This document shows, in pieces, positions 1 through 9,754 of a stretch of DNA of 64,000 nt; the stretch's first letter is position 1, and each line of letters opens with the position of its first letter. The notes beneath the pieces are model-generated. The model did no database searches, had not been told where the DNA came from, and was given only the letters and a program-made list of their open reading frames with translations. This stretch comes from Amphimedon queenslandica (Eukaryota > Porifera > Demospongiae > Haplosclerida > Niphatidae): the NCBI RefSeq assembly GCF_000090795.2, contig NW_003546251.1, forward strand, positions 695,338-759,337, in the 5' to 3' direction. Made by a program: the position numbers and the translations under genes.

Positions 1-440
1 AAAACTTGCAAAGAGACTTTGCTTTTTTTTTATTTTCTTGTGTTGTTGCTATAGTTAAAATCTGTTTTAGTAAATTTACCCATTATTATTATAGTTATTT
101 ATAAATGGATTTGGGAAATTGAAATAGAATGAGCATCAGTTTCCAATCAGCATTGGACAATGACAAGCTAGCGCTATTGTTTAACTAATAAATTGATTGT
201 TGGTTTGTAAAAACAATGACAAAGCAAGATATGAAAGGAATGTTGTTCTGCTTGAGTACAGGTAATCCCCAAGAGCCTATAAAAATCCTTTGTTTACTTT
301 GAAGTTTAAACTCTGACCGGTATACAATTAAACCTTATGATGTGTACTAAACAGATATGAGTCATAGATCTAGTTGTTAATTTTGAAGTACCAATAATGT
401 AGTTTATTTAAGTTACTAAATGCAACTGTTTTCACTTTAT
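1..440 (+). repeat. 3' flank of an upstream arrestin-domain gene copy
   Basis: This stretch is closely similar to the DNA just after the first arrestin copy (from about 1566) and the second (from about 3612). All three share the words ACTTGCAAAGAGACTTT, a later GACAATGACAAGCTA-like segment, and TGGTATACAATTAAACCTTATG. The window therefore begins just downstream of another tandem arrestin-domain copy whose coding part lies outside. No coding region was found here. Confidence 0.8.
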
Positions 441-441
441 A

Positions 442-1562
442 GCTGTCAATGACGACCAGCCCAAAGACTACAAAGCAATTCAGGTCAGAATAGTTGGAGC
501 AGCAGACGTCCATTGGTCAGAAGAGAGGGGGACAGGGGATGACCGTCGCACTGTCCACTATAGAGCCTATGAGGTTTACATCGACACATTTGTTAATGTT
601 TGGGACAGGAACACAGCAGGAGGGGTCAGTTCCCTGTTGGTAATTTCCAATTTCCATTCTCCCTTCAACTGGGAAGTGGTAACTTACCAGCCTCGTACAA
701 CGGCACATATGGTCGTATAGACTACAGGATAGAGGCCAGGGTTATGAAAGATGGTATCTTCAAGCGTGACACTCGTTGCGAAGCATACATCAATGTTGGT
801 AGCATCGTCCCTATCAATAATCCTCAACTTCAAACTCCAAAAGCAATGGAGATCAGTAAAACCCTTTGCTGTCTATGCTGTGCTTCTGGTCCTATTAATA
901 TCACAGCTACTGTGCCACGTACTGGCTTTTGCATACTTAAAGATGCCATACCAATTGAAGTATCTGTTGAAAATGGGAGCCGTAGGGATGTACGCCAAAT
1001 TGTTGCTTCAATCCACAAGCAAGTTCATTACACAGCAGAAGGCCACCATCGCTATGATAATGTAACAGTAGTCAGTGTTGGTAGTGAGCCAGTGGCTGCT
1101 CATAGCTCCACAGTATGGCGTCCACCTCCTATTGCTGTCCCTAATACCCCACCCACACTCCTCAACTGCAACATACTTCAAGTCACTTACTATCTGACCA
1201 TTACTGGCTCAATCTCAGGTGCCATTGACCCAGTCATTAGCATACCCATTACTATTGGTAATGTACCACTAGAAGGAGCTCCAGGTGGTTTCCCTCCACA
1301 GCCTCAAGGAACTACTGCTCCTCCTCCTGCTGCTGGACCACCACCAGCATACCCTCAACCTCCTCCACCTACTTTTGCTCCTACTGCTCCCCCAGTTGGT
1401 GGAGGATTTGGTCCCCCAGCTGGTGGATCTGGGTTTGGTCCTCCTGCTGAGTTTGGTTTTGGTGGGCAACAGTCGAATTTTAATAATTTTGCACCTGTCG
1501 GATTCTCCGATCCTCCTCAGGGAATACCCCTTCATTCAGCCTTATCCACCAAAAAAAATTAA
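442..1562 (+). pseudogene. Arrestin-domain protein copy 1, 5'-truncated and frameshifted
   Basis: This is a close paralogue of the gene at 2408. Homology begins abruptly at 442 (VNDDQPKDYKAIQ); the first 25 or so residues, the start codon and the promoter region seen in copy 2 are absent. The sequence before the junction instead matches the 3' flank of the other copies. The G-run at 622-625 has four G where copy 2 has five, so the reading frame shifts: the part before it reads in one frame and the remaining 320-codon ORF in another. That ORF covers the rest of the arrestin N domain, the arrestin C domain (CCLCCASGPINITATV block) and a proline-rich tail with a PPAY motif. PPxY motifs in ARRDC proteins recruit WW-domain ubiquitin ligases of the NEDD4 type. 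A 4-base duplication (TTCATTCA, near 1530) changes the last residues relative to copy 2. An acceptor-like TTTCACTTTATAG lies at the junction, so use as a downstream exon of an upstream copy is possible. The G-run could be an assembly error. Confidence 0.7.
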
Positions 1563-2407
1563 AGAAAACTTGCAAAGAGACTTTGCATTTTATTTTATTT
1601 TCTTGTGCTGCTGCTGTAGTCAAAATCTGTTTTAGTAAATTTACCCATTATTGTGCACTAGTGATTTATAAATGGATTTGTGAAATTGAAATAGAATGAG
1701 CATCAGTTTTCAATCAGCATTGGACAATGACAAGCTGCTATTGTTTAACTAATAAATTGATTATTGGTTTGTAAAAACAATGACAAAGCAAGACATGAAA
1801 GGAATGTTGATCTACTTGAGTACAGGTAATCTCCAAGTACCTATAAAATTCTACGTTTATTTTGAAGTTTAAACTCTGACTGGTATACAATTAAACCTTA
1901 TGATGTGTAACTAAATCATAGATCTAGTTGTTTAAGTTACTAAATGCAACTGTTTTCAGTTGTGTTTTTTGATGATTTCTACAAATCTAAATAATTGTGT
2001 ACATACATGTTGTATTGGAGAAATAACAAGATTTAGCAACCACCCGCCCACGCTCCTTTACCTAGTGGGTGTGGCCACGAGGTTACACATAGGACAAAGT
2101 CAAGAGCTTTCTAACTGCAAGAGAACATAGAGATGCTGTCCAAAGACTTTTCTAGAAGCAGTAGAAGGTAGAGAGAACCTCTATAAGTCTTAATAAGAAT
2201 CCAACTGTACTTGCAAGGTGGTGAAATCAATTATATATTTTTACACTGTTACGCTTGTTTAATGAATAATTCTTCAGTTGTTAGCTAGGTACTTGGTATA
2301 ATCTAGGTGGCGTGGAGGTAGATCAAATTACTTTGCTAGCTTGTTTTTTTCTCACAGTTTACACTCTAGCTGCCAGACAGTGTTAGTAAGCTGTGAGTAG
2401 CTGAATC
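1563..2407. other. Spacer between arrestin copies 1 and 2
   Basis: The first 380 bases repeat the 3' flank found at 1 and 3612. From about 1998 to 2275 there is an interspersed element that reappears inverted in an ARMH3 intron. The remaining 130 bases before the ATG are the putative promoter of copy 2. No ORF of note. Confidence 0.6.
1998..2275 (+). mobile_element. Interspersed non-coding element, copy 1
   Basis: The segment running from ATGTTGTATTGGAGAAATAA to ACTGTTACGCTTGTTT is present in reverse complement at about 22262-22556. The two copies share the phrases CACGCTCCTTTACC, AGAGCTTTCTAAC and GGTGAAATCAATTATA along their length. There is no coding capacity, so it is probably a non-autonomous mobile element. 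It sits directly upstream of arrestin copy 2 and may supply part of its promoter; that last point is inference. Confidence 0.65.
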
Positions 2408-3499
2408 ATGAAGGATTTTCGTATGGAGTTGAAAAATCCTCCAAATGGCATCTATTTTACCGGAGGCGCTGTAACCGGTACTGTCATAGCTGTCAATGAC
2501 GACCAGCCCAAAGACTACAAAGCAATTCAAGTCAGAATAGTTGGAGCAGCCGACGTCCATTGGTCAGAAGAGAGGGGGACAGGGGATGACCGTCACACTG
2601 TCCACTATAGAGCCTATGAGGTTTACATTGACACGTTTGTTAATGTTTGGGACAGGAAAACAGCAGGAGGGGGTCAGTTTCCTGTTGGTAATTTCCAATT
2701 TCCATTCTCCCTTCAACTGGGAAGTCACTTGCCAGCCTCTTACATCGGTAAATTTGGTCGTATATACTACAAGATAGAGGCCAGGGTTATGAAAGATGGT
2801 ATCTTTAAGCGTGACACTCGCTGCAAAACAAAAATCAATGTTGGTAGCGTCATTCCTATAAATACTCCTCAACTTCGAACTCCAAAAGCAATGGAGATCA
2901 GTAAAACCCTTTGCTGTCTATGCTGTGCTTCTGGTCCTATTAATATCACAGCTACTGTGCCACGTACTGGCTTTTGCATACTTAAAGACGCCATACGAGT
3001 TGAAGTATCTGTTGAAAATGGGAGCCGCAGAGATGTACGCCAAATTGTTGCTTCATTCCACAAGCAAGTTCTTTACATAGCAAAACGCCACCATTACTGT
3101 GATATTGTAACAGTAGCCAGTGTTGCTAGTGAGCCAGTGGCTGCTCATAGCTCCATAGTATGGCGTCCACCTCCTATTGCTGTCCCTAATATTCCACCCA
3201 CACTTATCAACTGCAACATACTTCGAGTCACTTATCATCTGACCATTACTGCCTCAATCTCAGGTACCACTGACCCAGTCATTGGCATACCCATTACTAT
3301 TGGTAATGTACCACTGAAAAGAGCTCCAAGTGGTTTCCCTCCACAGCCTCAAGGAACTACTGCTCCTCCTCCTGCTGCTGGACCACCACCAGCCTACCCT
3401 CAACCTCCTCCACCTACTTTTGCTCCTACTGCTCCCCCAGCTGGTGGAGGATTTGGCTCTCCAGCTGATGGATCTGGGTTTGGTCCTCCTAGCTGCTGA
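2408..3499 (+). CDS. Arrestin-domain-containing protein, copy 2
   Basis: This single-exon 363-residue protein has the alpha-arrestin (ARRDC/TXNIP) layout. An arrestin N domain covers about residues 1-150 (MKDFRMELKNPPNGIYFTGG, then the WDRK and QFPFSLQLGSHLPASY blocks). An arrestin C domain covers about 165-300, beginning with the cysteine-rich CCLCCASGPINITATV. The tail is rich in P, G and Q and carries a PPAY motif. Family members act as adaptors that bring NEDD4-type ubiquitin ligases to membrane cargo. The ATG at 2408 is the only one preceding the conserved N-terminal strand. Relative to copy 1, four extra bases (AGCT near 3491-3494) shift the frame and stop the protein at PPSC, removing a G/F/Q-rich end that copy 1 keeps. 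The clipped tail may be functional because the PPxY motif remains. Confidence 0.85.
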   Translation: MKDFRMELKNPPNGIYFTGGAVTGTVIAVNDDQPKDYKAIQVRIVGAADVHWSEERGTGDDRHTVHYRAYEVYIDTFVNVWDRKTAGGGQFPVGNFQFPFSLQLGSHLPASYIGKFGRIYYKIEARVMKDGIFKRDTRCKTKINVGSVIPINTPQLRTPKAMEISKTLCCLCCASGPINITATVPRTGFCILKDAIRVEVSVENGSRRDVRQIVASFHKQVLYIAKRHHYCDIVTVASVASEPVAAHSSIVWRPPPIAVPNIPPTLINCNILRVTYHLTITASISGTTDPVIGIPITIGNVPLKRAPSGFPPQPQGTTAPPPAAGPPPAYPQPPPPTFAPTAPPAGGGFGSPADGSGFGPPSC

Positions 3500-3599
3500 G
3501 CTTGGTTTTGGTGGGCAACAGTAGAATTTTGATAATTTTGCACCTGTTAGATTCTCTGATCCTCCTCAGGGAGTACCCCTTCAGCCTTATCCGTCAAAA

Positions 3600-4300
3600 A
3601 AGTTTTTAAGAAAAACTTGCAAAGAGACTTTACTTTTTTATTTCATTTTCTTGTGCTGCTGCTGTAGTCAAAACTGTTTTAGTATATTTACCCATTATTG
3701 TGCATTAGTGATTTATAAATGTGATTGTAAAATTAAAAGAGAATGAGCAACAGTTTCCAATTGGCATTAGACAATGACAAAATGCCGATGTCCATCTAAG
3801 GAATTGATTGTTAAGGCCCCTATACACCAGGCAGTGCTATTGCAAGCAATCTGTGGTTACTTTGATGATCTTCAGGCAACACTGTTGCCTAGAATAGAAA
3901 CATGTTCTATTCTAGGCAACAATGCAGGATATGTCAGGAATGTAAATCTAGTCAATTACATGTAGGTAATCCCCAAGTGCCTATGACTCCTTTGAAAATC
4001 CTTTGTTTACTTTGAAGTTTAAACTCTGACTGGTATACAATTAAACCTTATGATGTATACTAAACAGATATAAGTCATGGATCTAGTTGTTATTAATTTT
4101 GAGGTATTGATATCGTATTAGTAAAACAGTTGCTACTAAATGCAACTGTTTTCACTTGTTTTTTGATGATTTATATACACGTAGTTGTAAATCTAAAGGT
4201 GTGTACTAAACCAATAGTCCTTTAACAATGGCATGTGATTATTGAAAAGTATGAGACTATTGAAAATAGTTATTCTTGCACAGGCTGGAGCAATAGCTGA
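3600..4300. other. Spacer after arrestin copy 2 with repeated 3' flank
   Basis: This is a third copy of the tandem 3' flank (compare 1-440 and 1566-1960). It is interrupted by an unrelated hairpin-rich insertion around 3805-3965. No coding region is supported; the 63-codon ORF here overlaps the hairpins. Confidence 0.6.
3874..3920. repeat. Double hairpin in arrestin cluster spacer
   Basis: AGGCAACA and TGTTGCCT form an 8-bp stem at 3874-3890. Overlapping it, GTTGCCTAGAATAGAA (3884-3899) and its exact reverse complement (3905-3920) form a perfect 16-bp stem with a 5-base loop. The element is absent from the matching position of the other two flank copies, which suggests an insertion. The role is unknown. 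Confidence 0.7.
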
Positions 4301-4306
4301 TGATGC

Positions 4307-4426
4307 TATATAAATGCATGATTTCCTTGACTTCCTCTCAGTAGTAATGCATTACATCACTCTTGTCCAATTATCAACCACACACACATATCACATAATA
4401 TTAGAATTCTCTCAGCTGATGAGTCA
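4307..4426 (+). promoter_or_regulatory. Putative promoter of arrestin copy 3 (TATA box and AP-1-like site)
   Basis: TATATAAA at 4307-4314 lies about 130 bases before the ATG at 4446. TGAGTCA (4420-4426), extended to TGAGTCAGCA, is an AP-1/Maf-type site. AP-1-like control would fit stress- or growth-factor-inducible ARRDC genes. This is motif reading only; whether the AP-1-like site falls upstream or downstream of transcription start is not known. Confidence 0.4.
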
Positions 4427-4445
4427 GCACCACTGACTGACAATA

Positions 4446-5369
4446 ATGAAAAGCTTCAAGATTGTGCTACCTGAGAGAGTCTACGAACCAGGTGACACCA
4501 TCACCGGTCTTGTAGAGGCTGAGACTTCCAAGAAAAAGGACTACCACGCCATCAAAGTCACTCTAACAGGACATGCTGAAGTGGAATGGAGTGGAAAAGA
4601 AAATGTGAAGAGGAGAAGGACAGGAAGCACAGAAGTGCACTCGTCTCATATCAGTTACATATATGCATCAATTAATCTATGGGAGAGGGATTTGAATGTC
4701 AATGATGGGTTGCTACCTGCTGGTCTCAATCAATTCCCTTTTAGTTTCAAGTTGGAAGGAACTGATGACCTACCAGCTAGTTACAGTGATGGCATTGGTA
4801 AGATTGTGTACAGACTTGAAGCTAGGGTTGTCCAAAAATCACTTCTGCTCGAACCTCACGTAGACACACGAGAAATTAAAGTAGAGAGTACTGTGAACAT
4901 CAATCGTCTTGATCTACTCAGACCAAAGGAAGTGGAGATCAGTGAAACGATTGGCCGTTGCTGCTGTGCTTCTGGTCCAGTACATATCACAGCTACTGTA
5001 CAAAGGACAGGCTTCTGCATAGAGAGGGACGCCATACCGATTGACATAGCTGTCAGGAATAGAAGTGGAAAAAGAATAAACGAAATTAGCATTAAACTCT
5101 TAAAGAATATAAAATACGTTTCAGCCACTGACAGTAGAACTGATACAACAGTTATAGGATCTTCACAAAGCAGTACACCTTTTGAGAGCCACAAGAAAGG
5201 CTCATGGAGTACCAGCATTGCAGTACCAAAGACTGAAGAAACTCTCACGAACTGTTCTATCATTAGCATTACATATCTGTTAGAAGTAACTGCCGATGTA
5301 ATAAAATCAAGTAATAGTGTTATGCTCCCATTAGTTTTGGGAGTAGAATCTTCAAAAGAAATGATATAA
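4446..5369 (+). CDS. Arrestin-domain-containing protein, divergent paralogue
   Basis: This single-exon 307-residue protein starts MKSFKIVLPERVYEPGDTIT. It has a complete arrestin N domain (about 1-150, with QFPFSFKLEG and LPASY blocks) and C domain (about 165-300, beginning with CCCASGPVHITATVQRTGFC). These align block by block with copies 1 and 2. It lacks the proline-rich tail and any PPxY motif, so it should not recruit WW-domain ligases in the usual way; it may bind cargo only, or act through partners. It is on the same strand as the other copies and is clearly older in divergence. The start is well supported: it is the first ATG, in frame with the first beta-strand, and preceded by a TATA-containing region. 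The function is inferred from the fold family only. Confidence 0.88.
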   Translation: MKSFKIVLPERVYEPGDTITGLVEAETSKKKDYHAIKVTLTGHAEVEWSGKENVKRRRTGSTEVHSSHISYIYASINLWERDLNVNDGLLPAGLNQFPFSFKLEGTDDLPASYSDGIGKIVYRLEARVVQKSLLLEPHVDTREIKVESTVNINRLDLLRPKEVEISETIGRCCCASGPVHITATVQRTGFCIERDAIPIDIAVRNRSGKRINEISIKLLKNIKYVSATDSRTDTTVIGSSQSSTPFESHKKGSWSTSIAVPKTEETLTNCSIISITYLLEVTADVIKSSNSVMLPLVLGVESSKEMI

Positions 5370-5634
5370 TAACAATTATTATAATTATTATTAACTTTAA
5401 TGACATTAATAGCTGACTAAAGCAATTAAATTAGACTACTGCAAACACGAGCCTCCTTAAAAAATGATTGAAACATTAGAGCCACATCAGTAACTGTTTA
5501 GGAGTCAACCATAGAGCAATGTATTAATAAAAACGTCACAATAAATCTCTCGATTTACTACAACAATATATTATATCTATATTTTAAATATTATACCAAG
5601 AGAGCTGTTCTTGTATTAAGCCTGTATTATTTTA

Positions 5635-6239
5635 TTAATATTTTGGAGTTAATTGGTTGAGCTGCTGTTTCATTGTTTCAACTTCATCAGTTAGTTTGTC
5701 TACCTTTTCACTTATTGCAGTCAATGCTACTATCATCTGATTCTGTGAAAGAAAAATACGTCAACGCTTGTTTGAGTATTATTTATAAAAAGACAAGTAT
5801 TCCTTCTCTGACACACCTGTAGTGTAGCAAACTGTCTTATCATTGACACGGATAGATTGTTAATGTCACGATGTGTGCTCCAGCTACAAATTATTAAGAG
5901 AAAAGTTAAAAAGAGTGAAGAGAGTAGAAAACAAAAAAAGATCTTTTTCTCAAAATTGCACTCACATAATTTCGTCTTGTTGATCTTTCAATATATTCTC
6001 AAGATATTGCATCTGGATCTGTGGAGCGGGTTGAGCCTTAGGGGGCGTGTCACCACGCTGGGCAGGTCTTGAAGGAGACAAAGGCGAAACGACTGGTTTT
6101 TCCTTACCAGACAAATCAGGAGTCTGCTTCTAGAAAACAACAACAACAATAATAATAATACTAAAGTTGAATTGGAAGTTAGTGAACTAGATCTAGTTAG
6201 ATCTTATTGTGTTGTTTTAAGTAAACTGAAAGTATAATA

Positions 6240-6270
<31 letters not shown>

Positions 6271-9239
6271 GAATAATAACAATACTAACAGGTTGTAATG
6301 CTGGAGTGGTAGATGATGGTGTACTCTGAACCTGTGGCTGGTGCAGCTGTGAAGGGATCGTACTGCCTAAGAGTGCTGACGAGGCCAATGGGGCACTAAT
6401 AAGAGTAGAGTCAGTAGGAAACGACTGCTCCGTAAGATTAGCTAAAGTGCTGATGGTTTTAGTAACTTGAGGTCTAGCATTAGGTTGAGACACAGTGGGA
6501 AAAAGAGGCGGAGTTAGAGGTGGGGCCACAGTCCTTGCTAATAATGTAGACGAGGAATTGGTTGCAGTTGATCGGAATAAGTTGACATTTGATGCCTCAA
6601 GAGGAGAGAATACACTACCTGAGAACATGAACAGATGAAGTGATACATGATACATGATATCTAATGACAGGAGTACTCACTTGTACTGATGCTAGTATGA
6701 AATGGAGTGTCTGATAGTGAAACACTGAGAGAGATAAGGGTGAGAGAGAGAGAGAGAAAGAAAGAAAGAAAGAAAGTGAGCAAATTTATATTTTGAAAAA
6801 AATCTTTATCTCTTTCATTTTAATACCTTGAAGCATCGGAAGGAGTCACCATATCAACATTAGGTAATGGAGCCTCATTACTATCAAGGGGACTAAATAC
6901 ACCTACAGATACATAACATACGAAGTGAATACCAGCCCACACATATCACCATACCATACTCTCATACTCAATCTCATATTTCCATTCTCATGTTTCCATA
7001 CTTGATACTTGTTTCAGAGACGGAGCTGGAGTGATGACTGAGCTAAGAAGAGGACTGGCAGTATTGTCAGCTGGAGAAAAGACAGTAGCTATCAGAAAAA
7101 TAACTAATGATTATTATTGACAGCTGATGTACTTGATGTGTCAATGGCAACTTTCTTTTTCTGACTTCTACTTGGTAATTTACGGGCAGATCTAGTCTAT
7201 AGGATAAGTTGGATAATACTAGATGTACTCAGAATAAATGGTGAAATATTATTAGTTAAAATACCATAGTACAAGTTTGCATATAAGTACCTTAACTGTA
7301 TTTTGTGCTGCCAGTGCTGTTATTGGCTTGTCATGTGCTGATATTACATTACTGGGCTCTTTACAATTCCTCATATTATACACATAAATGTTACCTATAC
7401 ACAGAGTGAGGAGTAGTAAAAGAAAGTTAATTCACATGGAATAGAGTAATACTGCATACCATCTAGACCACCTCCTATCATTGTTATGCCATCTTTAAGT
7501 AAGAGCAATGAAGTAATAGGAATAGGACAGGAGACTTGTGTTATGATCCTATGAAAAACAATATAAATCGTCAAGACACAAACAAAAACAAACAGCCTGT
7601 CCAAATAAATACACAAAGAAGATAAAAGCATGGATAATAGCATAATACACATGTATATAGATATGTCCTAAGATATGTGTTCTGTATTATGTTGAGTATA
7701 ATGAATTGAAGGGATAACATACTTTCTCTGAATTAGGTCATATAAGCAAATGACACTGTCCTGGCCAACACTGGCCATCAGCATACGATTGTAAGGAGAG
7801 AAAGCAATATCATTGGCTCCACCTGATAGGAAGAGAAACAACTTAAAGCTAGCTAAAGATCACATACATGCACAGTATTATTATAGTACTGGGTATTTCG
7901 TTGAAAATGGTTAGGAGCCAATTCTCCATTTTTATAATTTTTCAGATACACATACATGTTCTTATGTTACATTTCAAATTCGAGCAAAGTCTGATCAAGT
8001 TTGGATTTGTTACAAATTTTCAAAGTTGCTCAAAAATTCAACGAATGATCAAGCAACATTGTATATGTACTTTATCTAAACTAACTGAGGATTCCCTGTG
8101 AAATTAGGGTACCCGGTACATAAAATGCTATATTTTCATGGCTATATAAGCACTGTTATCTTTAGCAATACATACCCGAGTGAGTGTATGAGAATGTTGT
8201 TAGCAGTCGCTGTGACTCTACACTCCATAATCTAACAGCTCCCCCTGCATGACAAGAACCGATCATTGCTTGTTCAGAAGGTGAGAATCGAACATGCACT
8301 GCACTCTATAAGAATTTGGAATAAATTTTTGTAGCCAATCTATCAAAATTTTGCAAGTCAACCTATAAATTTATACATACTTCTCCTTTATCACCTCCTC
8401 CTCCTTTCTCTGTGAGTTGTGTCACTGGTTGAGACGATGATGTCTTGTGTATAGTGAGGTTCCCATCTTCTAGGCCAGAGATGATATAAGAGTCTTTAAT
8501 ATTCCTTGTTACGCACGTAACAGAAGACGAATGACCCTAGGCAGATAAAGAAGAGACGCTAATAGAATTTCCATGCATTAAAATTTGTTTCTATAGCTAT
8601 TAATTCATGTGTCACTTTAATTTAGTGCTTTAAAGTTTCTTAGGTACATGTAGAATTGTAGACGCATAATGTACATGTTCATGTAAAATATCGTTCTCTT
8701 TTCTTACTACGTAATTCCTAACGACAGATTGAGTCTCAGTATCCCATAATGACACAACAGGAGACGTCAAACCAATCAGCAGCTGGTGCCCATTGCCAAG
8801 AAAACAAGTGCTACTGACTCCGCCCGTACCATTAACACTTCCTGTTTCAAGCAAAGACTACAAAAACTGGCGATGCTAATAATTTTAAAGGTTCTCATTA
8901 CTTTTGGTTCGATTTGCTTTGCAAGTGATAGGTTCTTTTCCTTGCAGTTGAGGAGAGCAACGTGATCGCCTCTAGTGGGGCATACGGCTAATAGAGTATC
9001 TGTATAAAATAAGCTAAGGAAACTTGAATAATCATTATTATTATTATAACAATAATTTTTAAATGTTGTAGTTAAAAGATACTGGTACTGTTCCAGGAGA
9101 GAGAGCGGCATTGTGTCTCATCCTCAGTAAACACTGTTACTAGTTCTGTTTGTTCGTAGGATTGTGATCGACCAGAGCTCTCACTCCACAGCCCAACCTG
9201 TCCTCCAGAGCTTGTGGAAAAGGACAAACAATCCGCCAT
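5635..9239 (-). CDS. NEDD1: NEDD1-like WD40 protein, gamma-tubulin ring targeting factor
   Basis: This multi-exon gene reads MADCLSFSTSSGGQVGLWSE from 9239. It continues with WD40 blades: SPVVSLWDTETQSVV, SSSVTCVT...YIISGLEDGNL, VHVRFSPSEQAMIGSCHAGG, DIAFSPYNRMLMASVGQDS, and PITSLLLLKDGITMIGGGLD. The middle is serine/proline-rich with three VFSP-containing segments. The C-terminal exons carry THRDINNLSVSMIRQFATLQ and a short coiled coil ending in NQLTPKY. That order and the HRDI-N-L-MI-QF block match animal NEDD1, whose C-terminus binds gamma-tubulin and whose WD40 domain targets the ring complex to centrosomes and spindles. The stop is at 5635-5637. One intron (about 7900-8100) carries a member of the window's palindromic repeat family. 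Exact exon borders in the middle were not all resolved. Confidence 0.9.
6238..6271. repeat. (TAA)n microsatellite in NEDD1 intron
   Basis: An uninterrupted ATA/TAA triplet run sits just after an exon end of NEDD1. Open frames that cross it are artefacts. Confidence 0.9.
7900..8100. repeat. Palindromic intronic repeat family, NEDD1 copy (partial)
   Basis: It carries family phrases such as TTCTCCATTTTTATAATTTT, CATGTTCTTATGTTACATTT and a following AAGTTTGGATTTGT. These are shared with the copies at 11650, 20750, 45715 and 55225. The central palindrome is missing, so this is a one-arm relic. Confidence 0.65.
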
Positions 9240-9412
9240 TTTCCCGCCTTAACTTTAAAAGCAAAGGGTTAAATTTTAGTAGATGGGCGGGGCTCAATAT
9301 GTAAAAAAAAACATGGCGACATACTCTTTACACTTAATTTCTTTTATTAAATAATGCATTCCAGTTGATCTAGCTCTAATAATAGTTAATAAAGGTCCTT
9401 TCTCAGTTGCTA

Positions 9413-9647
9413 TTATTTCTTCCCAGCCCCTTTCTTGGCAGCTTCTTGTGCCTTGAGAGCTGCTTCTTTTTTCACTAGTCTTTCTGCAGGGAGAGAGAAT
9501 GAAAACAATCCAGTTGCAATTACTCACTGTTTCTAGTATATCCATAAGCTAATCCTACTGTCAGAGCACTGTATCTTGAAAACTAAACAAGAGAAGTTTA
9601 ACGAAAAGAAGGAAAATACTAACCTTTATCAGCGAAGACACTGGCAT
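9413..9647 (-). CDS. ATP5ME: ATP synthase subunit e, mitochondrial
   Basis: Three small exons (9647-9624, 9582-9528, 9483-9413) join to exactly 150 bases and encode 49 residues. The start reads MPVSSLIKFSRYSALTVGLA and continues with YGYTRN and a lysine/alanine-rich end (KKGAGKK). The SxLIK-x-RYSAL-x-x-G-x-AYG-x-TR block is the signature of animal subunit e. This is a small single-membrane-span subunit of the F1Fo ATP synthase membrane sector, involved in dimerisation; the glycine-bearing helix near the N-terminus is the membrane part. Splice phases agree at both junctions. At 49 residues it is shorter than the roughly 70 typical of vertebrates, mainly in the C-terminal coiled region. It is head to head with the cytochrome b561 gene, 107 bases between start codons. 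Confidence 0.88.
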
Positions 9648-9754
9648 CTTGGAAATTTTATTTTGAGCCCCGCCCAGGTGAACTCCGGATACTCTTGACA
9701 GTTATCCGTACTTTCTTGTATTTTCTCGATTCTCGTTGCTATTGTCTGTTCTTT
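9648..9754. promoter_or_regulatory. Short bidirectional promoter region (ATP5ME / CYB561D-like)
   Basis: Only 107 bases separate two divergent start codons, so the two genes must share this promoter space or have promoters that overlap coding DNA. No TATA box is apparent. Co-expression is an inference. Confidence 0.55.

Noticed and set aside
9695-9754. Upstream start for the cytochrome b561 protein
   Set aside because: In frame, but it would add an unsupported 20-residue N-terminus; the start at 9755 matches the family's length.
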